From Pseudomonas putida (GTDB taxonomy: Bacteria; Pseudomonadota; Gammaproteobacteria; Pseudomonadales; Pseudomonadaceae): a stretch of 64,000 bases of DNA. The position numbers and the translations under genes are program-made. The first letter of the stretch is position 1. Every line of letters begins with the position of its first letter. The notes under the pieces were generated by a model, which was not told the DNA's origin, did no database searches, and saw nothing but the letters and a program-made list of their open reading frames with translations. Location: contig NZ_JANHLK010000004.1 of assembly GCF_028682635.1 (NCBI RefSeq), forward strand, positions 248,001 to 312,000, read 5' to 3'. Positions 37,090 through 48,800 of this stretch are shown here, piece after piece.

Positions 37090-37857
37090 CTACATCCCCT
37101 TGCGCCGCTCCGCCCGAGCCACGCGCTGTACTTCCTGACGCACCTCCTCCAGCACCTCCTGCACATACAGGATGTGTCGACTGGAGACTTCCCGCGCCTG
37201 TTCCGCCCTGCCTTCGATAATCGCCTGATACAACTCCCGGTGCTGGGTAATCAGCATGTCGCGGGTTTCGGAGCGCTGCTTGTACATGCCGCCGATGTTC
37301 GTCACTACGTTACGCTTGAGCAGATCGAACAGGCCACGAATGGTGTGCAGCAACACCGCGTTATGACTGGCTTCAGCAATCGCCAGGTGAAAACTTGCAT
37401 CCGCCGCGCCCTCTTCCGCCCGACTGACTTCATCGTGACGCGAATAGCAGTCCTGCAATTGATTGAACGCCGCGGTCAGTCGCTCGCGGTCAACGTCGGT
37501 GGCGCGTAACGCCGCGTAATAGGCGCAAGACGCTTCCAGCGTGTGGCGAAACTCCAGCAGGTCGCGCTGGGCTTCGGGGTTGCTTTCCAGCAGATGCAAC
37601 AGGGGATCACTGAAGGTAGTGCCCAGGGATTCGACCACGTAATTGCCGCCACCCTGACGACTGACCAACAGGCCCTTGGCGGTCAGCTTCTGAATGGCTT
37701 CGCGTAACGATGGACGAGAAACGCCAAATTGCTCGGCCAACGCGCGCTCGGCCGGCAAGCGCTCACCGGCCTTCAGCGTGCCCTCGAGGATCATCCCCTC
37801 GAGCTGCTCGACAATATCGTCAGACAAACGGCGCTGCCGGATCTGATCAAACGCCAT
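37090..37857 (-). CDS. lldR: Lactate-responsive GntR-family regulator LldR
   Basis: FadR-subfamily (GntR) regulator that represses lactate utilisation genes and is released by lactate. 255 residues: N-terminal winged helix (GERLPAERALAEQFGVSRPSLREAIQKLTAKGLLVSRQGGGNYV), C-terminal FCD domain with ligand/metal His residues (FHLAIAEASHNAVLLH, HREL). Divergent from lldP; the 260-base spacer holds a palindrome that fits its operator. Confidence 0.93.
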   Translation of the reverse strand: MAFDQIRQRRLSDDIVEQLEGMILEGTLKAGERLPAERALAEQFGVSRPSLREAIQKLTAKGLLVSRQGGGNYVVESLGTTFSDPLLHLLESNPEAQRDLLEFRHTLEASCAYYAALRATDVDRERLTAAFNQLQDCYSRHDEVSRAEEGAADASFHLAIAEASHNAVLLHTIRGLFDLLKRNVVTNIGGMYKQRSETRDMLITQHRELYQAIIEGRAEQAREVSSRHILYVQEVLEEVRQEVQRVARAERRKGM

Positions 37858-38050
37858 AACTCATTTTCTCCAACAACCCGACGGTGCGCCGGGGCTCTAT
37901 TCTGGCCTATCCATACGGCGCAGGCACCTGCCACGCGAGCATTTCCCGAACAGGCCAGATCCTGCGCAAAACCCTGCCTACGACAAAAGTTTTAGGGCGG
38001 CAAATTGACACACCGCTACAAGGCTTTTACCCTAGCCAACAGCGATTGTA

Positions 38051-38067
38051 AATTGGTATTACCAATT
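38051..38067. promoter_or_regulatory. LldR operator (palindrome AATTGGTATTACCAATT)
   Basis: Perfect 17-bp palindrome around a single central T, containing the FadR/LldR-type TNGTNNNACNA core (TTGGTATTACCAA). It lies 53 bases before the lldP ATG and about 190 bases from the lldR start. The palindrome is seen directly; the identity of its binder is inferred from family and position. Confidence 0.85.
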
Positions 38068-38119
38068 AACCAAGAACGCTGATCAGTGCCTGACCAACAA
38101 CAATTAGGGGCCACCCCAT

Positions 38120-39814
38120 ATGCAAACCTGGCAACAGCTCTACAGCCCGCTCGGCAGCCTCGGCCTGTCCGCACTCGCAGCCGTCATTCCCATCGTGTTT
38201 TTCTTCCTCGCCCTGGCCGTGTTCCGTCTCAAAGGACACGTGGCGGGTAGCATCACCCTGGCCTTGTCGATCCTGGTGGCGATCCTTGCCTTCAAGATGC
38301 CCGTGGACATGGCGTTCGCCGCCGCCGGGTATGGCTTTGCCTATGGCCTGTGGCCGATCGCCTGGATCATCGTGGCGGCGGTATTCCTCTACAAACTGAC
38401 GGTCAAGAGTGGCCAGTTCGAAGTGATCCGCAGCTCGGTGCTGTCGATCACCGACGACCAACGCCTGCAAGTGCTGCTGATCGGCTTCTGCTTCGGTGCG
38501 TTCCTCGAAGGCGCGGCCGGTTTCGGCGCACCGGTGGCGATCACCGCGGCGCTGCTGGTAGGGCTGGGCTTCAACCCGCTGTACGCCGCGGGCCTGTGCC
38601 TGATCGCAAACACCGCGCCAGTGGCCTTCGGTGCCCTCGGTATTCCGATCATCGTCGCCGGGCAAGTGACCGGCATCGACGCCTTCAAGATCGGCGCCAT
38701 GACCGGTCGCCAGCTGCCGCTGCTGTCGCTGTTCGTGCCGTTCTGGCTGGTGTTCATGATGGATGGCCTGCGTGGCGTCCGTGAAACCTGGCCGGCAGCG
38801 CTAGTCGCAGGTTTGAGCTTCGCCGTGACCCAATACTTCACCTCCAACTTCATCGGCCCGGAACTGCCTGACATCACGTCGGCCCTGGCCAGCCTGATTT
38901 CCCTGACCCTGTTCCTCAAGGTCTGGCAGCCCAAACGCGCTGCCGGCCAGCACATCGTCGGTGCCGTATCGGCTTCCGTGGTCAGCGCCAGCGCCGGTGG
39001 CTTCGGCCAGAAACGCACTACCGTAGCTTCGCCTTACAGCCTGGGGGAAATTTTCAAAGCCTGGTCGCCGTTCCTGATCCTGACCGTGCTGGTCACCATC
39101 TGGACCCTCAAGCCGTTCAAGGCGATGTTTGCCGCTGGTGGCTCGATGTACAGCTTCGTGTTCAACTTCGCCATTCCGCACCTGGATCAGTTGGTGATCA
39201 AGGTCGCGCCGATCGTGGCCGCGCCGACCGCCCTCCCGGCCGTGTTCAAGCTTGACCCGATTTCCGCCACCGGCACCGCGATCTTCTTCTCGGCGCTGAT
39301 CTCGATGCTGGTCCTGAAGATCAACCTCAGAACTGGTCTGACCACTTTGAAAGAGACCTTCTACGAACTGCGCTGGCCGATCCTGTCCATCGGCATGGTG
39401 CTGGCCTTTGCGTTCGTCACCAACTACTCGGGCATGTCCTCGACCATGGCTCTGGTCCTCGCCGGCACGGGCGCCGCCTTCCCGTTCTTCTCGCCGTTCC
39501 TCGGCTGGCTGGGCGTGTTCCTGACCGGTTCCGATACCTCGTCCAACGCGCTGTTCAGTTCGTTGCAGGCAACCACCGCCCACCAGATCGGCGTCAACGA
39601 CACCTTGCTGGTGGCAGCGAACACCAGCGGCGGCGTGACCGGCAAGATGATCTCGCCACAATCGATCGCCGTGGCCTGCGCCGCGACTGGCCTGGTGGGC
39701 AAGGAATCGGACCTGTTCCGCTTCACCCTCAAGCACAGCCTGTTCTTTGCAACGATTGTCGGCCTGATCACCCTGGCCCAGGCCTACTGGTTCACCGGCA
39801 TGCTGGTGCACTGA
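38120..39814 (+). CDS. lldP: L-lactate permease LldP
   Basis: Proton-coupled lactate (also glycolate) permease of the LctP family, inner membrane. 564 residues with about 12-14 membrane helices. Conserved family segments include [44 protein letters not shown] and the C-terminal [15 protein letters not shown]...[15 protein letters not shown]. First gene of the lactate operon, behind the LldR operator. Confidence 0.97.
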   Translation: MQTWQQLYSPLGSLGLSALAAVIPIVFFFLALAVFRLKGHVAGSITLALSILVAILAFKMPVDMAFAAAGYGFAYGLWPIAWIIVAAVFLYKLTVKSGQFEVIRSSVLSITDDQRLQVLLIGFCFGAFLEGAAGFGAPVAITAALLVGLGFNPLYAAGLCLIANTAPVAFGALGIPIIVAGQVTGIDAFKIGAMTGRQLPLLSLFVPFWLVFMMDGLRGVRETWPAALVAGLSFAVTQYFTSNFIGPELPDITSALASLISLTLFLKVWQPKRAAGQHIVGAVSASVVSASAGGFGQKRTTVASPYSLGEIFKAWSPFLILTVLVTIWTLKPFKAMFAAGGSMYSFVFNFAIPHLDQLVIKVAPIVAAPTALPAVFKLDPISATGTAIFFSALISMLVLKINLRTGLTTLKETFYELRWPILSIGMVLAFAFVTNYSGMSSTMALVLAGTGAAFPFFSPFLGWLGVFLTGSDTSSNALFSSLQATTAHQIGVNDTLLVAANTSGGVTGKMISPQSIAVACAATGLVGKESDLFRFTLKHSLFFATIVGLITLAQAYWFTGMLVH

Positions 39815-39834
39815 GTCCTACAGGCGACAAGGAA

Positions 39835-39866
39835 AAAACCGACGCCGGGCCACAACCCCGGCGTCA
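39835..39866. terminator. Hairpin between lldP and lutA
   Basis: Stem GACGCCGGG/CCCGGCGTC (39841-39866) preceded by AAAAAA on the plus strand, so the T-run lies on the minus strand. On the plus strand it may still slow transcription between lldP and the downstream genes or protect the lldP message. Confidence 0.45.
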
Positions 39867-39965
39867 GCTATTCACCACCCGGTCTGCAAGGCTGCTGAAA
39901 GAATCTCTGTCTATATTCAGCGGCCTCAGCGGACGGATAACCGGGCCCACCCGGAGACACGCCTG

Positions 39966-40790
39966 ATGAGCGAGCTTTTTTACAACGCTGTGCCGAATGC
40001 GACCCGCGTCGCCCCGCCACTGCCCGAGCCTCGGCAATACCCCAGCGAAAAACCGCAACGGGTGTACCTGTTCGGCACCTGCGTAGTGGATCTGTTCTAC
40101 CCGCAAGCCGGAATGGACGCGATCCACTTGCTGGAACGCGAAGGCATCCGTGTCGAGTACCCGCAAGGGCAAAGCTGCTGCGGGCAACCGGCCTACACCT
40201 CGGGTTACACCGAGCAGGCCAGGACCGTGGCGCGCTCGCAACTGGCGCTGTTCGCCGGGGATTATCCGGTGGTGGTGCCTTCGGGTTCCTGCGCGGGCAT
40301 GTTGCGCGAACACTATGCCGACTTGTTCAAGGACGAACCGGACACCTTGAAGCAGGTTCAGGCACTGGCCTCCAGGACCTACGAGCTGGCCGAGTTCCTG
40401 TTGTTTGTCTGCAAAGTGCAGTTCAAGGACAGCGGCACACCGGTGAAAGTAGCGCTGCACACCTCGTGTTCGGCCCGCCGGGAAATGAACACCCACCTGC
40501 ACGGCCGCGAACTGTTGGCGCAACTGGGCAACGTGGAACGAGTCGAGCACAGTCACGAAAGCGAATGCTGTGGCTTCGGTGGGACTTTCAGCGTCCGAAT
40601 GCCAGACATTTCCGGGGCGATGGTGGCCGACAAGACCCGCTCGCTGAAGGAATCCGGCGCGCACCAGGTACTCAGTGCCGATTGCGGGTGCCTGATGAAT
40701 ATCAACGGCTCGCTGGAGAAACAGAAAGAAGCGTTGCGCGGCCAACACCTGGCCAGTTTCCTCTGGCAGCGTACCGGGGGTGCCCAATGA
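39966..40790 (+). CDS. lutA: L-lactate dehydrogenase complex protein LutA/LldE (CCG-domain Fe-S subunit)
   Basis: Subunit of the cytoplasmic LutABC (LldEFG) complex oxidising L-lactate to pyruvate. The 274-residue protein has two CCG domains, with the motifs GQSCCGQPAYTSGYTEQA near residue 65 and ESECCGFGGTFSVRMPD near 200, which bind Fe-S clusters in this family. Its TGA overlaps the lutB ATG (ATGA). Second gene of the lactate operon, about 150 bases after lldP. Confidence 0.94.
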   Translation: MSELFYNAVPNATRVAPPLPEPRQYPSEKPQRVYLFGTCVVDLFYPQAGMDAIHLLEREGIRVEYPQGQSCCGQPAYTSGYTEQARTVARSQLALFAGDYPVVVPSGSCAGMLREHYADLFKDEPDTLKQVQALASRTYELAEFLLFVCKVQFKDSGTPVKVALHTSCSARREMNTHLHGRELLAQLGNVERVEHSHESECCGFGGTFSVRMPDISGAMVADKTRSLKESGAHQVLSADCGCLMNINGSLEKQKEALRGQHLASFLWQRTGGAQ

Positions 40791-42241
40791 GCGCCGCCGA
40801 GATTATTCCTACGGTTGCCGTAGAAGAAGACTTCCGCAGCCGGGCTCACGAGGCCTTGGGTGATGCGCAGTTGCGAGGCAACTTCCGCAAGGCGATGGAT
40901 TCACTGATGACCAAACGGGCCGCGGCGTTCAGCGATGCCCATGAAAGAGAACACCTGCGCGCGCTGGGCAATGCTGTCCGCGCCCGAGCTTTATCGAAGT
41001 TGCCCGACCTGCTCGAGCAACTTGAACGAAACCTGACCCGCAACGGTGTGACAGTGCACTGGGCGGGAACGGTGGACGAAGCCAATGGCATCGTCCTCTC
41101 GATCATCCGCGCTCACGAGGGGCGGCAAGTGATCAAGGGCAAATCGATGGTCAGCGAAGAAATGGAGATGAACCACGTCCTCGCTGAACAGGGCATTGAA
41201 TGCCTGGAATCGGACATGGGCGAGTACATCGTCCAGCTCGACCACGAGAAGCCTTCACACATAATCATGCCGGCGATCCACAAGAATGCCGGTCAGGTCG
41301 CGTCCTTGTTCCACGACAAACTTGGCGTGGAATACACCAAGGACGTTGACCAACTCATTCAGATCGGTCGCAGGGTCCTGCGGCAGAAATTCTTCGAAGC
41401 GGACATCGGCGTCTCCGGCGTCAACTTCGCCGTGGCCGAGACCGGCACCCTGCTGCTGGTGGAAAACGAAGGCAACGGTCGCATGACCACCACGGTGCCA
41501 CCGGTGCACATCGCCGTCACCGGCATCGAAAAAGTCGTGGAGAACCTGCGCGACGTGGTGCCGCTGCTGTCGTTGCTGACCCGCTCGGCCCTGGGCATCC
41601 CGATCACCACCTACGTCAACATGATCTCCGGCCCGCGCAAGGCGCATGAGCTCGACGGCCCTCAGGAAGTTCACCTGGTATTGCTCGACAATGGTCGCAG
41701 CCAGGCCTTTGCCGACAGCGAACTGCGCCAGACCCTGAACTGCATCCGTTGCGGCGCCTGCATGAATCATTGCCCGGTCTACACTCGAATCGGCGGCCAT
41801 GCCTACGGCGAGGTCTACCCCGGCCCTATCGGAAAAATCATCACCCCGCACATGGTTGGCCTGGCGAAAGTCCCGGACCACCCCAGTGCCTCTTCGTTGT
41901 GCGGTGCCTGCGGTGAGGTGTGCCCGGTAAAGATTCCGATTCCTTCACTGCTGCGTCGCCTGCGGGAGGAAAACGTCAAGGCGCCCGACAGCCCTCATCA
42001 AGTGATGCGCGGCCAGGGCAGCAAGTACTCGCGCAAGGAGCGGTTCATCTGGAACGCCTGGGCCAGGCTCAACAGCTCGCCGACGCTGTATCGCCTGTTC
42101 GTCCTGGCGGCGACTCGCCTGCGCGCCCTGACGCCGAAAAATGTCGGCCCGTGGACGCAAAACCACAGCGCGCCAAAACCCGCTGCCCGCTCACTGCATG
42201 ACATGGCCCGCGAGCATCTGGCCAAACAGGGAGACCGTTGA
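40787..42241 (+). CDS. lutB: L-lactate dehydrogenase complex protein LutB/LldF (ferredoxin-type subunit)
   Basis: Electron-transfer subunit of LutABC. 484 residues from MSAAEIIPTVAVEEDF: a LUD domain (about 60-290, with SVSGVNFAVAETGTLLLVENEG-type sequence) followed by two 4Fe-4S motifs, CIRCGACMNHCPVY (about 320) and CGACGEVCPVKIPIP (about 367). Overlaps lutA by 4 bases and lutC by one base, indicating tight coupling. Upstream in-frame extension lies in lutA and is not used. Confidence 0.95.
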   Translation: MSAAEIIPTVAVEEDFRSRAHEALGDAQLRGNFRKAMDSLMTKRAAAFSDAHEREHLRALGNAVRARALSKLPDLLEQLERNLTRNGVTVHWAGTVDEANGIVLSIIRAHEGRQVIKGKSMVSEEMEMNHVLAEQGIECLESDMGEYIVQLDHEKPSHIIMPAIHKNAGQVASLFHDKLGVEYTKDVDQLIQIGRRVLRQKFFEADIGVSGVNFAVAETGTLLLVENEGNGRMTTTVPPVHIAVTGIEKVVENLRDVVPLLSLLTRSALGIPITTYVNMISGPRKAHELDGPQEVHLVLLDNGRSQAFADSELRQTLNCIRCGACMNHCPVYTRIGGHAYGEVYPGPIGKIITPHMVGLAKVPDHPSASSLCGACGEVCPVKIPIPSLLRRLREENVKAPDSPHQVMRGQGSKYSRKERFIWNAWARLNSSPTLYRLFVLAATRLRALTPKNVGPWTQNHSAPKPAARSLHDMAREHLAKQGDR

Positions 42242-42908
42242 TGAGCGCCAAGCAAAACATCCTCGCCAAATTGCGTAAAAGTCTGACAGGCACCACGCCA
42301 GTGGCGGACGACTTCGATGTCGATCTGGTGACACAGCCCTACACTTACACCCCGGAACAACGCATCCCACAGCTGCGCAAATTGATGGAAGCGGTACACA
42401 CGGAAATCCATCTGACGTCCGGCGAAGACTGGCCGGCGTTGTTGGCGAAACTGCTGCAGGAGCGCCAACTGCCCAGCCTGTTGATCGCCCCGACTACGCC
42501 GCATGGGCAACGCGTCACTCAACACTGGGCGACAAATCCCGGGCTGCCAACACTCAAGGCCTACAACCGTCCGGTTGAAGAATGGAAAGCCGAACTGTTC
42601 AACGACACCCCGGCGAGCCTGACCACCACCCTTGGCGCAATCGCCGCCACGGGCAGCCTGATTATCTGGCCGACGCGGGAAGAACCGCGCCTGATGAGCC
42701 TGGCGCCCCCGGTGCATTTCGCCCTGCTCAAGGCCAGTGAAATCCGCGACAATTTCTATCAGGTACAACAGGAATTCGAATGGGCCCAGGGCATGCCGAC
42801 CAATGCCTTGCTCGTGTCCGGCCCGTCGAAAACCGCTGACATCGAGCAAGTCCTGGCCTACGGCGCCCACGGTCCGAAAGACCTGGTGGTGCTGATCCTG
42901 GAGGACCA

Positions 42909-42912
<4 letters not shown>
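42241..42912 (+). CDS. lutC: L-lactate dehydrogenase complex protein LutC/LldG
   Basis: LUD-domain subunit of LutABC, 223 residues beginning MSAKQNILAKLRKSLTG. The family core with GAIAATGSLIIWPTREEPRLMSLAPPVHF and a C-terminal GPSKTADIEQVLAYGAHGPKDLVVLI is clear. No metal-binding Cys pairs, as expected. Begins on the last base of the lutB stop and ends overlapping dld by 4 bases. Confidence 0.94.
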
Positions 42913-45718
<2,806 letters not shown>

Positions 45719-45722
<4 letters not shown>

Positions 45723-45813
45723 AAGCAAGCTTGCTCGCGATGGACGTCAACGATAACGCGTGCTGTCTGGATAAACTCGTTACCCCAAGATCCATCGCGA
45801 GCTCGCTCCTACA
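45719..45813. repeat. REPIN overlapping the dld stop codon
   Basis: Left unit TGTAGAAGCAAGCTTGCTCGCG and right unit CTCGCGAGC...CTCCTACA type (45790-45813) face each other around a centre with an AACG...CGTT inner stem. The arms are related but unequal in length (imperfect). The TAG of dld lies inside the left unit. Confidence 0.8.
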
Positions 45814-45963
45814 AATTCTTACCCCACAAAATCGCAAAAAAAAACCGAATTCCTGCGCGCGGCTATAGTCATTTAGCTAGGCCCTCTAATCGGGCTTATA
45901 ACCACCTCGGCTGGCAGCCCGATTCACCGGCAGCACCGAGCCCTCATGCGCAAGGAGATACCC

Positions 45964-46239
45964 ATGAAGCACTCTGCAATGGCTGGATTGTTCATTTCTG
46001 CTGCACTGTTGGCATCGCCGGTGTTCGCAGCGGACGAAAATCTTTGTGACGGGAACATTGCCAAACTGAAAAACGCCATCACCACCGCGCCTGCCGTATC
46101 CGAGAGCTCCATGGATAACGCAAAAACTGCGCTGGAGGATGCGGAAAAGGCCAAGGCAGCCGGTAACGAGAAGGACTGCATCGAGATCTCCAGTCAGATG
46201 CTTGAGAAAATTCAGCAGCGCAGCCCTACGAAAAAGTGA
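45964..46239 (+). CDS. Small exported protein of unknown function
   Basis: 91-residue precursor with a clear Sec signal peptide (MKHSAMAGLFISAALLASPVFA, cleavage after VFA) and a mature helical part of about 69 residues with two Cys (CDGNI and DCIEIS) that could form a disulfide; likely periplasmic. Good ribosome site AAGGAG 8 bases before ATG. Alone between dld and ssrA and followed by a hairpin. I do not recognise a named family. Confidence 0.8.
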   Translation: MKHSAMAGLFISAALLASPVFAADENLCDGNIAKLKNAITTAPAVSESSMDNAKTALEDAEKAKAAGNEKDCIEISSQMLEKIQQRSPTKK

Positions 46240-46247
46240 TCACAGAC

Positions 46248-46271
46248 AAGGCCAACCTTCGGGTTGGCCTT
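46248..46271 (+). terminator. Stem-loop after the small exported protein
   Basis: A 10-bp stem AAGGCCAACC/GGTTGGCCTT closed by a TTCG tetraloop. The T-run is short (TTCCG), but position and stem strength fit a terminator. Confidence 0.7.
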
Positions 46272-46334
46272 CCGTGCCACATTGGCGTAGACTACACAGG
46301 CTTGTTGCTCATCGGATTCACGAGCAATGAGTTC

Positions 46335-46731
46335 GGGGCCGTTTAGGATTCGACGCCGGTTGCGAAACTTTAGGTGCATGCCGAGTTGGTAACAGAACTC
46401 GTAAATCCACTGTTGCAACTACTTATAGTTGCCAATGACGATAACTACGGCCAGGAATTCGCTCTCGCTGCGTAAGCAGCCTTAGCCCTGAGCTTCTGGT
46501 ACCTTCGGGTCCAGCAATCACCAGGGGATGTCTGTAAACCCAAAGTGATTGTCATATAGAACAGAATCGCCGTGCAGTACGTTGTGGACGAAGCGGCTAA
46601 AACTTACACAACTCGCCCAAAGCACCCTGCCCGTCGGGTCGCTGAGGGTTAACTTAATAGACACGGCTACGCATGTAGTACCGACAGCGGAGTACTGGCG
46701 GACGGGGGTTCAAATCCCCCCGGCTCCACCA
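46335..46731 (+). ncRNA. ssrA: Transfer-messenger RNA (tmRNA)
   Basis: About 397 bases, beginning GGGGCCGTTTAGGATTCGAC and ending in a tRNA-Ala-like T-arm (GGGTTCAAATCCC) and the GGCTCCACCA 3' end; 5' GGGGCC pairs with the 3' GGCTCC. It rescues stalled ribosomes with SmpB. The integrase gene starts 186 bases downstream, so the 3' end is the likely attachment site of the following island. Confidence 0.97.
46431..46475 (+). other. tmRNA proteolysis-tag reading frame
   Basis: The resume codon GCC begins the tag ANDDNYGQEFALAA followed by TAA (46473-46475). The ALAA end is the ClpXP/ClpA recognition signal. Typical of Pseudomonas tmRNA tags (AND-N--ALAA). Confidence 0.93.
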
Positions 46732-46742
46732 CTTCATCATCT

Positions 46743-46768
46743 AAAGACGTCCACGGACGTCTTTTTTT
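46743..46768 (+). terminator. Intrinsic terminator of ssrA
   Basis: A 10-bp stem AAAGACGTCC/GGACGTCTTT with a 2-base centre and a run of seven T, starting 12 bases past the tmRNA CCA. Confidence 0.9.
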
Positions 46769-46916
46769 GTGCCTGAAATCCAGTTAATACAGGAGTTTCA
46801 GCGCTTCCTGGGGCTTTGGAGGATTTCTGAGTTCCAGGCGCTTTGGTATCCCAGGTGGTATCCCGGAGCACCAAATGCTATTTTCAGGATACCAAAACGG
46901 TGCTGGAGGTAGCCCC

Positions 46917-48170
46917 ATGCCTACTAACGCAACCGCCACTCCGATCGCCAGCTCAAGGCGGTCAAGGCAACTGGTAAAGACTTCGTCCTCAGCGACGGCG
47001 ATGGCTTACAGCTTCGAGTACGCGCGATCGGCTCAATGATGTGGAATTCAATTACCGCGAGCCGTTGACCAGAAGCCGTATCAACATGGCGCTTGGCCAT
47101 ACCCCGACCTCTCTCTAGCCAACGCCCGGAAGAAAGCCGCAGAGGCGCGAGAGTTGCTCGCTTTGGGCACTGATCCCAAAACCCAGCGTGATGAGGTAAG
47201 GCAAGCCAAACTTGCTGAGACTGAACACACTTTCGAGAAGGTGGCCACTGCCTGGTTCGAACTGAAGAAAGACTCCGTAACCAAAGCCTACGCCGAAGAC
47301 ATTTGGAGATCGCTGACGCTGCATGTTTTCCCAAGCATGAAAGCAACGCCGTTCTCTCAAATCACTGCTCCGATGGTTATCAAGATCCTTCGCCCAATCG
47401 AGGCCAAAGGGAGCCTCGAAACCGTGAAACGATTGAGTCAACGACTCAACGAGATCATGACCTACGGGGTCAACTCCGGGCTGATATTTGCGAACCCCCT
47501 CAATGGAATTCGGGCGGTGTTCAAGAAACCCAAGAAAGAGAACATGGCTGCGCTGCCACCTGAGGAGCTTCCCGAGCTCATGATGGAAATCGCGAATGCC
47601 AGCATCAAGCGCACGACCCGCTGCCTGATCGAATGGCAGTTGCACACGATGACCCGCCCCGCCGAAGCAGCCACCACACGATGGGCAGATATCGACTTCG
47701 ACAAGCGCATTTGGACCATTCCGCCAGAGCGCATGAAAAAGCGGCGCCCGCACACAATCCCCCTCACCGATCAGGCACTTTCGTTACTGGAAACGCTCAA
47801 GCAACTCAGTGGTAACAGAGAGTACGTGTTCCCCTCAGATAGAAACCCCCGCACCCATGCCAATAGCCAGACCGCCAACATGGCGTTGAAGCGCATGGGC
47901 TTTCAGGACCGTCTAGTCAGCCACGGCTTGCGCTCGATGGCGAGCACCATCCTGAATGAGCATGGCTGGGATCCGGAACTGATCGAGGTCGCGCTGGCGC
48001 ATGTCGACAAGGACGAAGTTCGTAGCGCCTACAACAGGACTGACTACATCGAACGCCGGCGTCCGATGATGGCTTGGTGGAGTGAACATATCCAGAAGGC
48101 AGCCACTGGAAGCCTGTCGGCATCTGCCATCAATCAAACCAGGGACCGTAACGTGGTGCCGATACGCTGA
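46917..48170 (+). pseudogene. P4-type tyrosine recombinase (integrase), 5' region frameshifted
   Basis: Tyrosine integrase for site-specific insertion at ssrA. From about 47100 the frame is intact and carries the catalytic residues: Arg in TMTRPAEAATTRW, HxxR in VSHGLRSMAST, His in ALAHVDKDEVRS and the Tyr in AYNRTDY. The arm-binding N-terminus (DRQLKAVKATGKDFVLSDGDGLQLRVR, then FNYREPLTRSRI, then YPDLSLANARKKAAEARELL) is recognisable but spread over three frames. Successive single-base losses occur between 46919 and 46943, near 47046 and near 47099. No ATG precedes the intact part; a TTG at 47154 could give a truncated 338-residue product. Probably a decayed integrase; sequencing error is not excluded. 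Confidence 0.85.
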
Positions 48171-48269
48171 GCATCACCGGCGACAATCCATGCCATCCCT
48201 GTCGTGGAGCATGGCAACAGAAATGACGACTGTCGCTAATTCTGCTACATGCCTGCGCCTCTTCCGCCA

Positions 48270-48314
48270 AGCCCCTGAGTATGGGAAGGCTCCGCATTCC
48301 CATACTCAGGGGCT
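48270..48314. repeat. Perfect 18-bp inverted repeat
   Basis: Arms AGCCCCTGAGTATGGGAA and its exact complement, 9-base loop. Lies between the integrase gene and the IS66 remnant. No T-run on either side, so a terminator is only one possibility; it may also be a protein-binding or mobile-element end. Confidence 0.7.
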
Positions 48315-48335
48315 CACGCTTAAAAGTTCTATCAG

Positions 48336-48616
48336 ACAACGACGAGTTGCGCAGACAATAACCACATCGAAAATCAGATACGACCATAGACGCTAGGGCG
48401 CAAGAATTGGTTTTTCGTTGGGTCATTACGCAGCGGAAAACGGGCTGCAGCACCAATGAGTTTGATCCAGTCGGCCAAGTTCAACGGGCATGTTGCGTAT
48501 GCATATTTTAAGGACCCCCTCACTCGCCTGCCGACGCAGCGGAGTGAAATCGGGGAGTTGTGCCGCATCGTTGGCAACCGGCTTAGCTACGCAAGACGGG
48601 ATGCCCGGACGCTTAC
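48336..48616 (+). pseudogene. 3' remnant of an IS66-family transposase (tnpC) with its terminal inverted repeat
   Basis: From about 48354 the translation matches the conserved C-terminus of IS66 TnpC (DNN..ENQIRP, then LGRKNW, GSLRSGKRAAA, SLIQSAKFNGH, YFKDPLTRLPTQ). A TAG replaces the conserved Trp codon at 48387-48389, and the frame slips just before DNN. It ends at 48616 in an IS66-type end which on the minus strand reads GTAAGCGTCCGGGC. It is diverged from the complete IS66 element nearby, so it is an older, separate insertion. The rest of that element is gone. Confidence 0.8.
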
Positions 48617-48800
48617 GGCGTGTTTCAGCCACAGCACCGTTGAGAGGGCGTTAAAGCTAGGCGTGACGGGTACGGCTATCTGGAATAACCAGCGATTGGT
48701 AGTGAGTTTTGACAAGGGGTCTCGTTCCATTAGAATTGCGCACCTCGCAAAGCCAGAACGACCAAATGGCATTTGATCCCCAAGGAAGGAATCTTCTCTA

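Noticed and set aside
48456-48776. 106-codon plus-strand frame taken as a gene
   Set aside because: Its first third is the end of an IS66 transposase and it runs through the IS end; the rest has no similarity, so it is a remnant.
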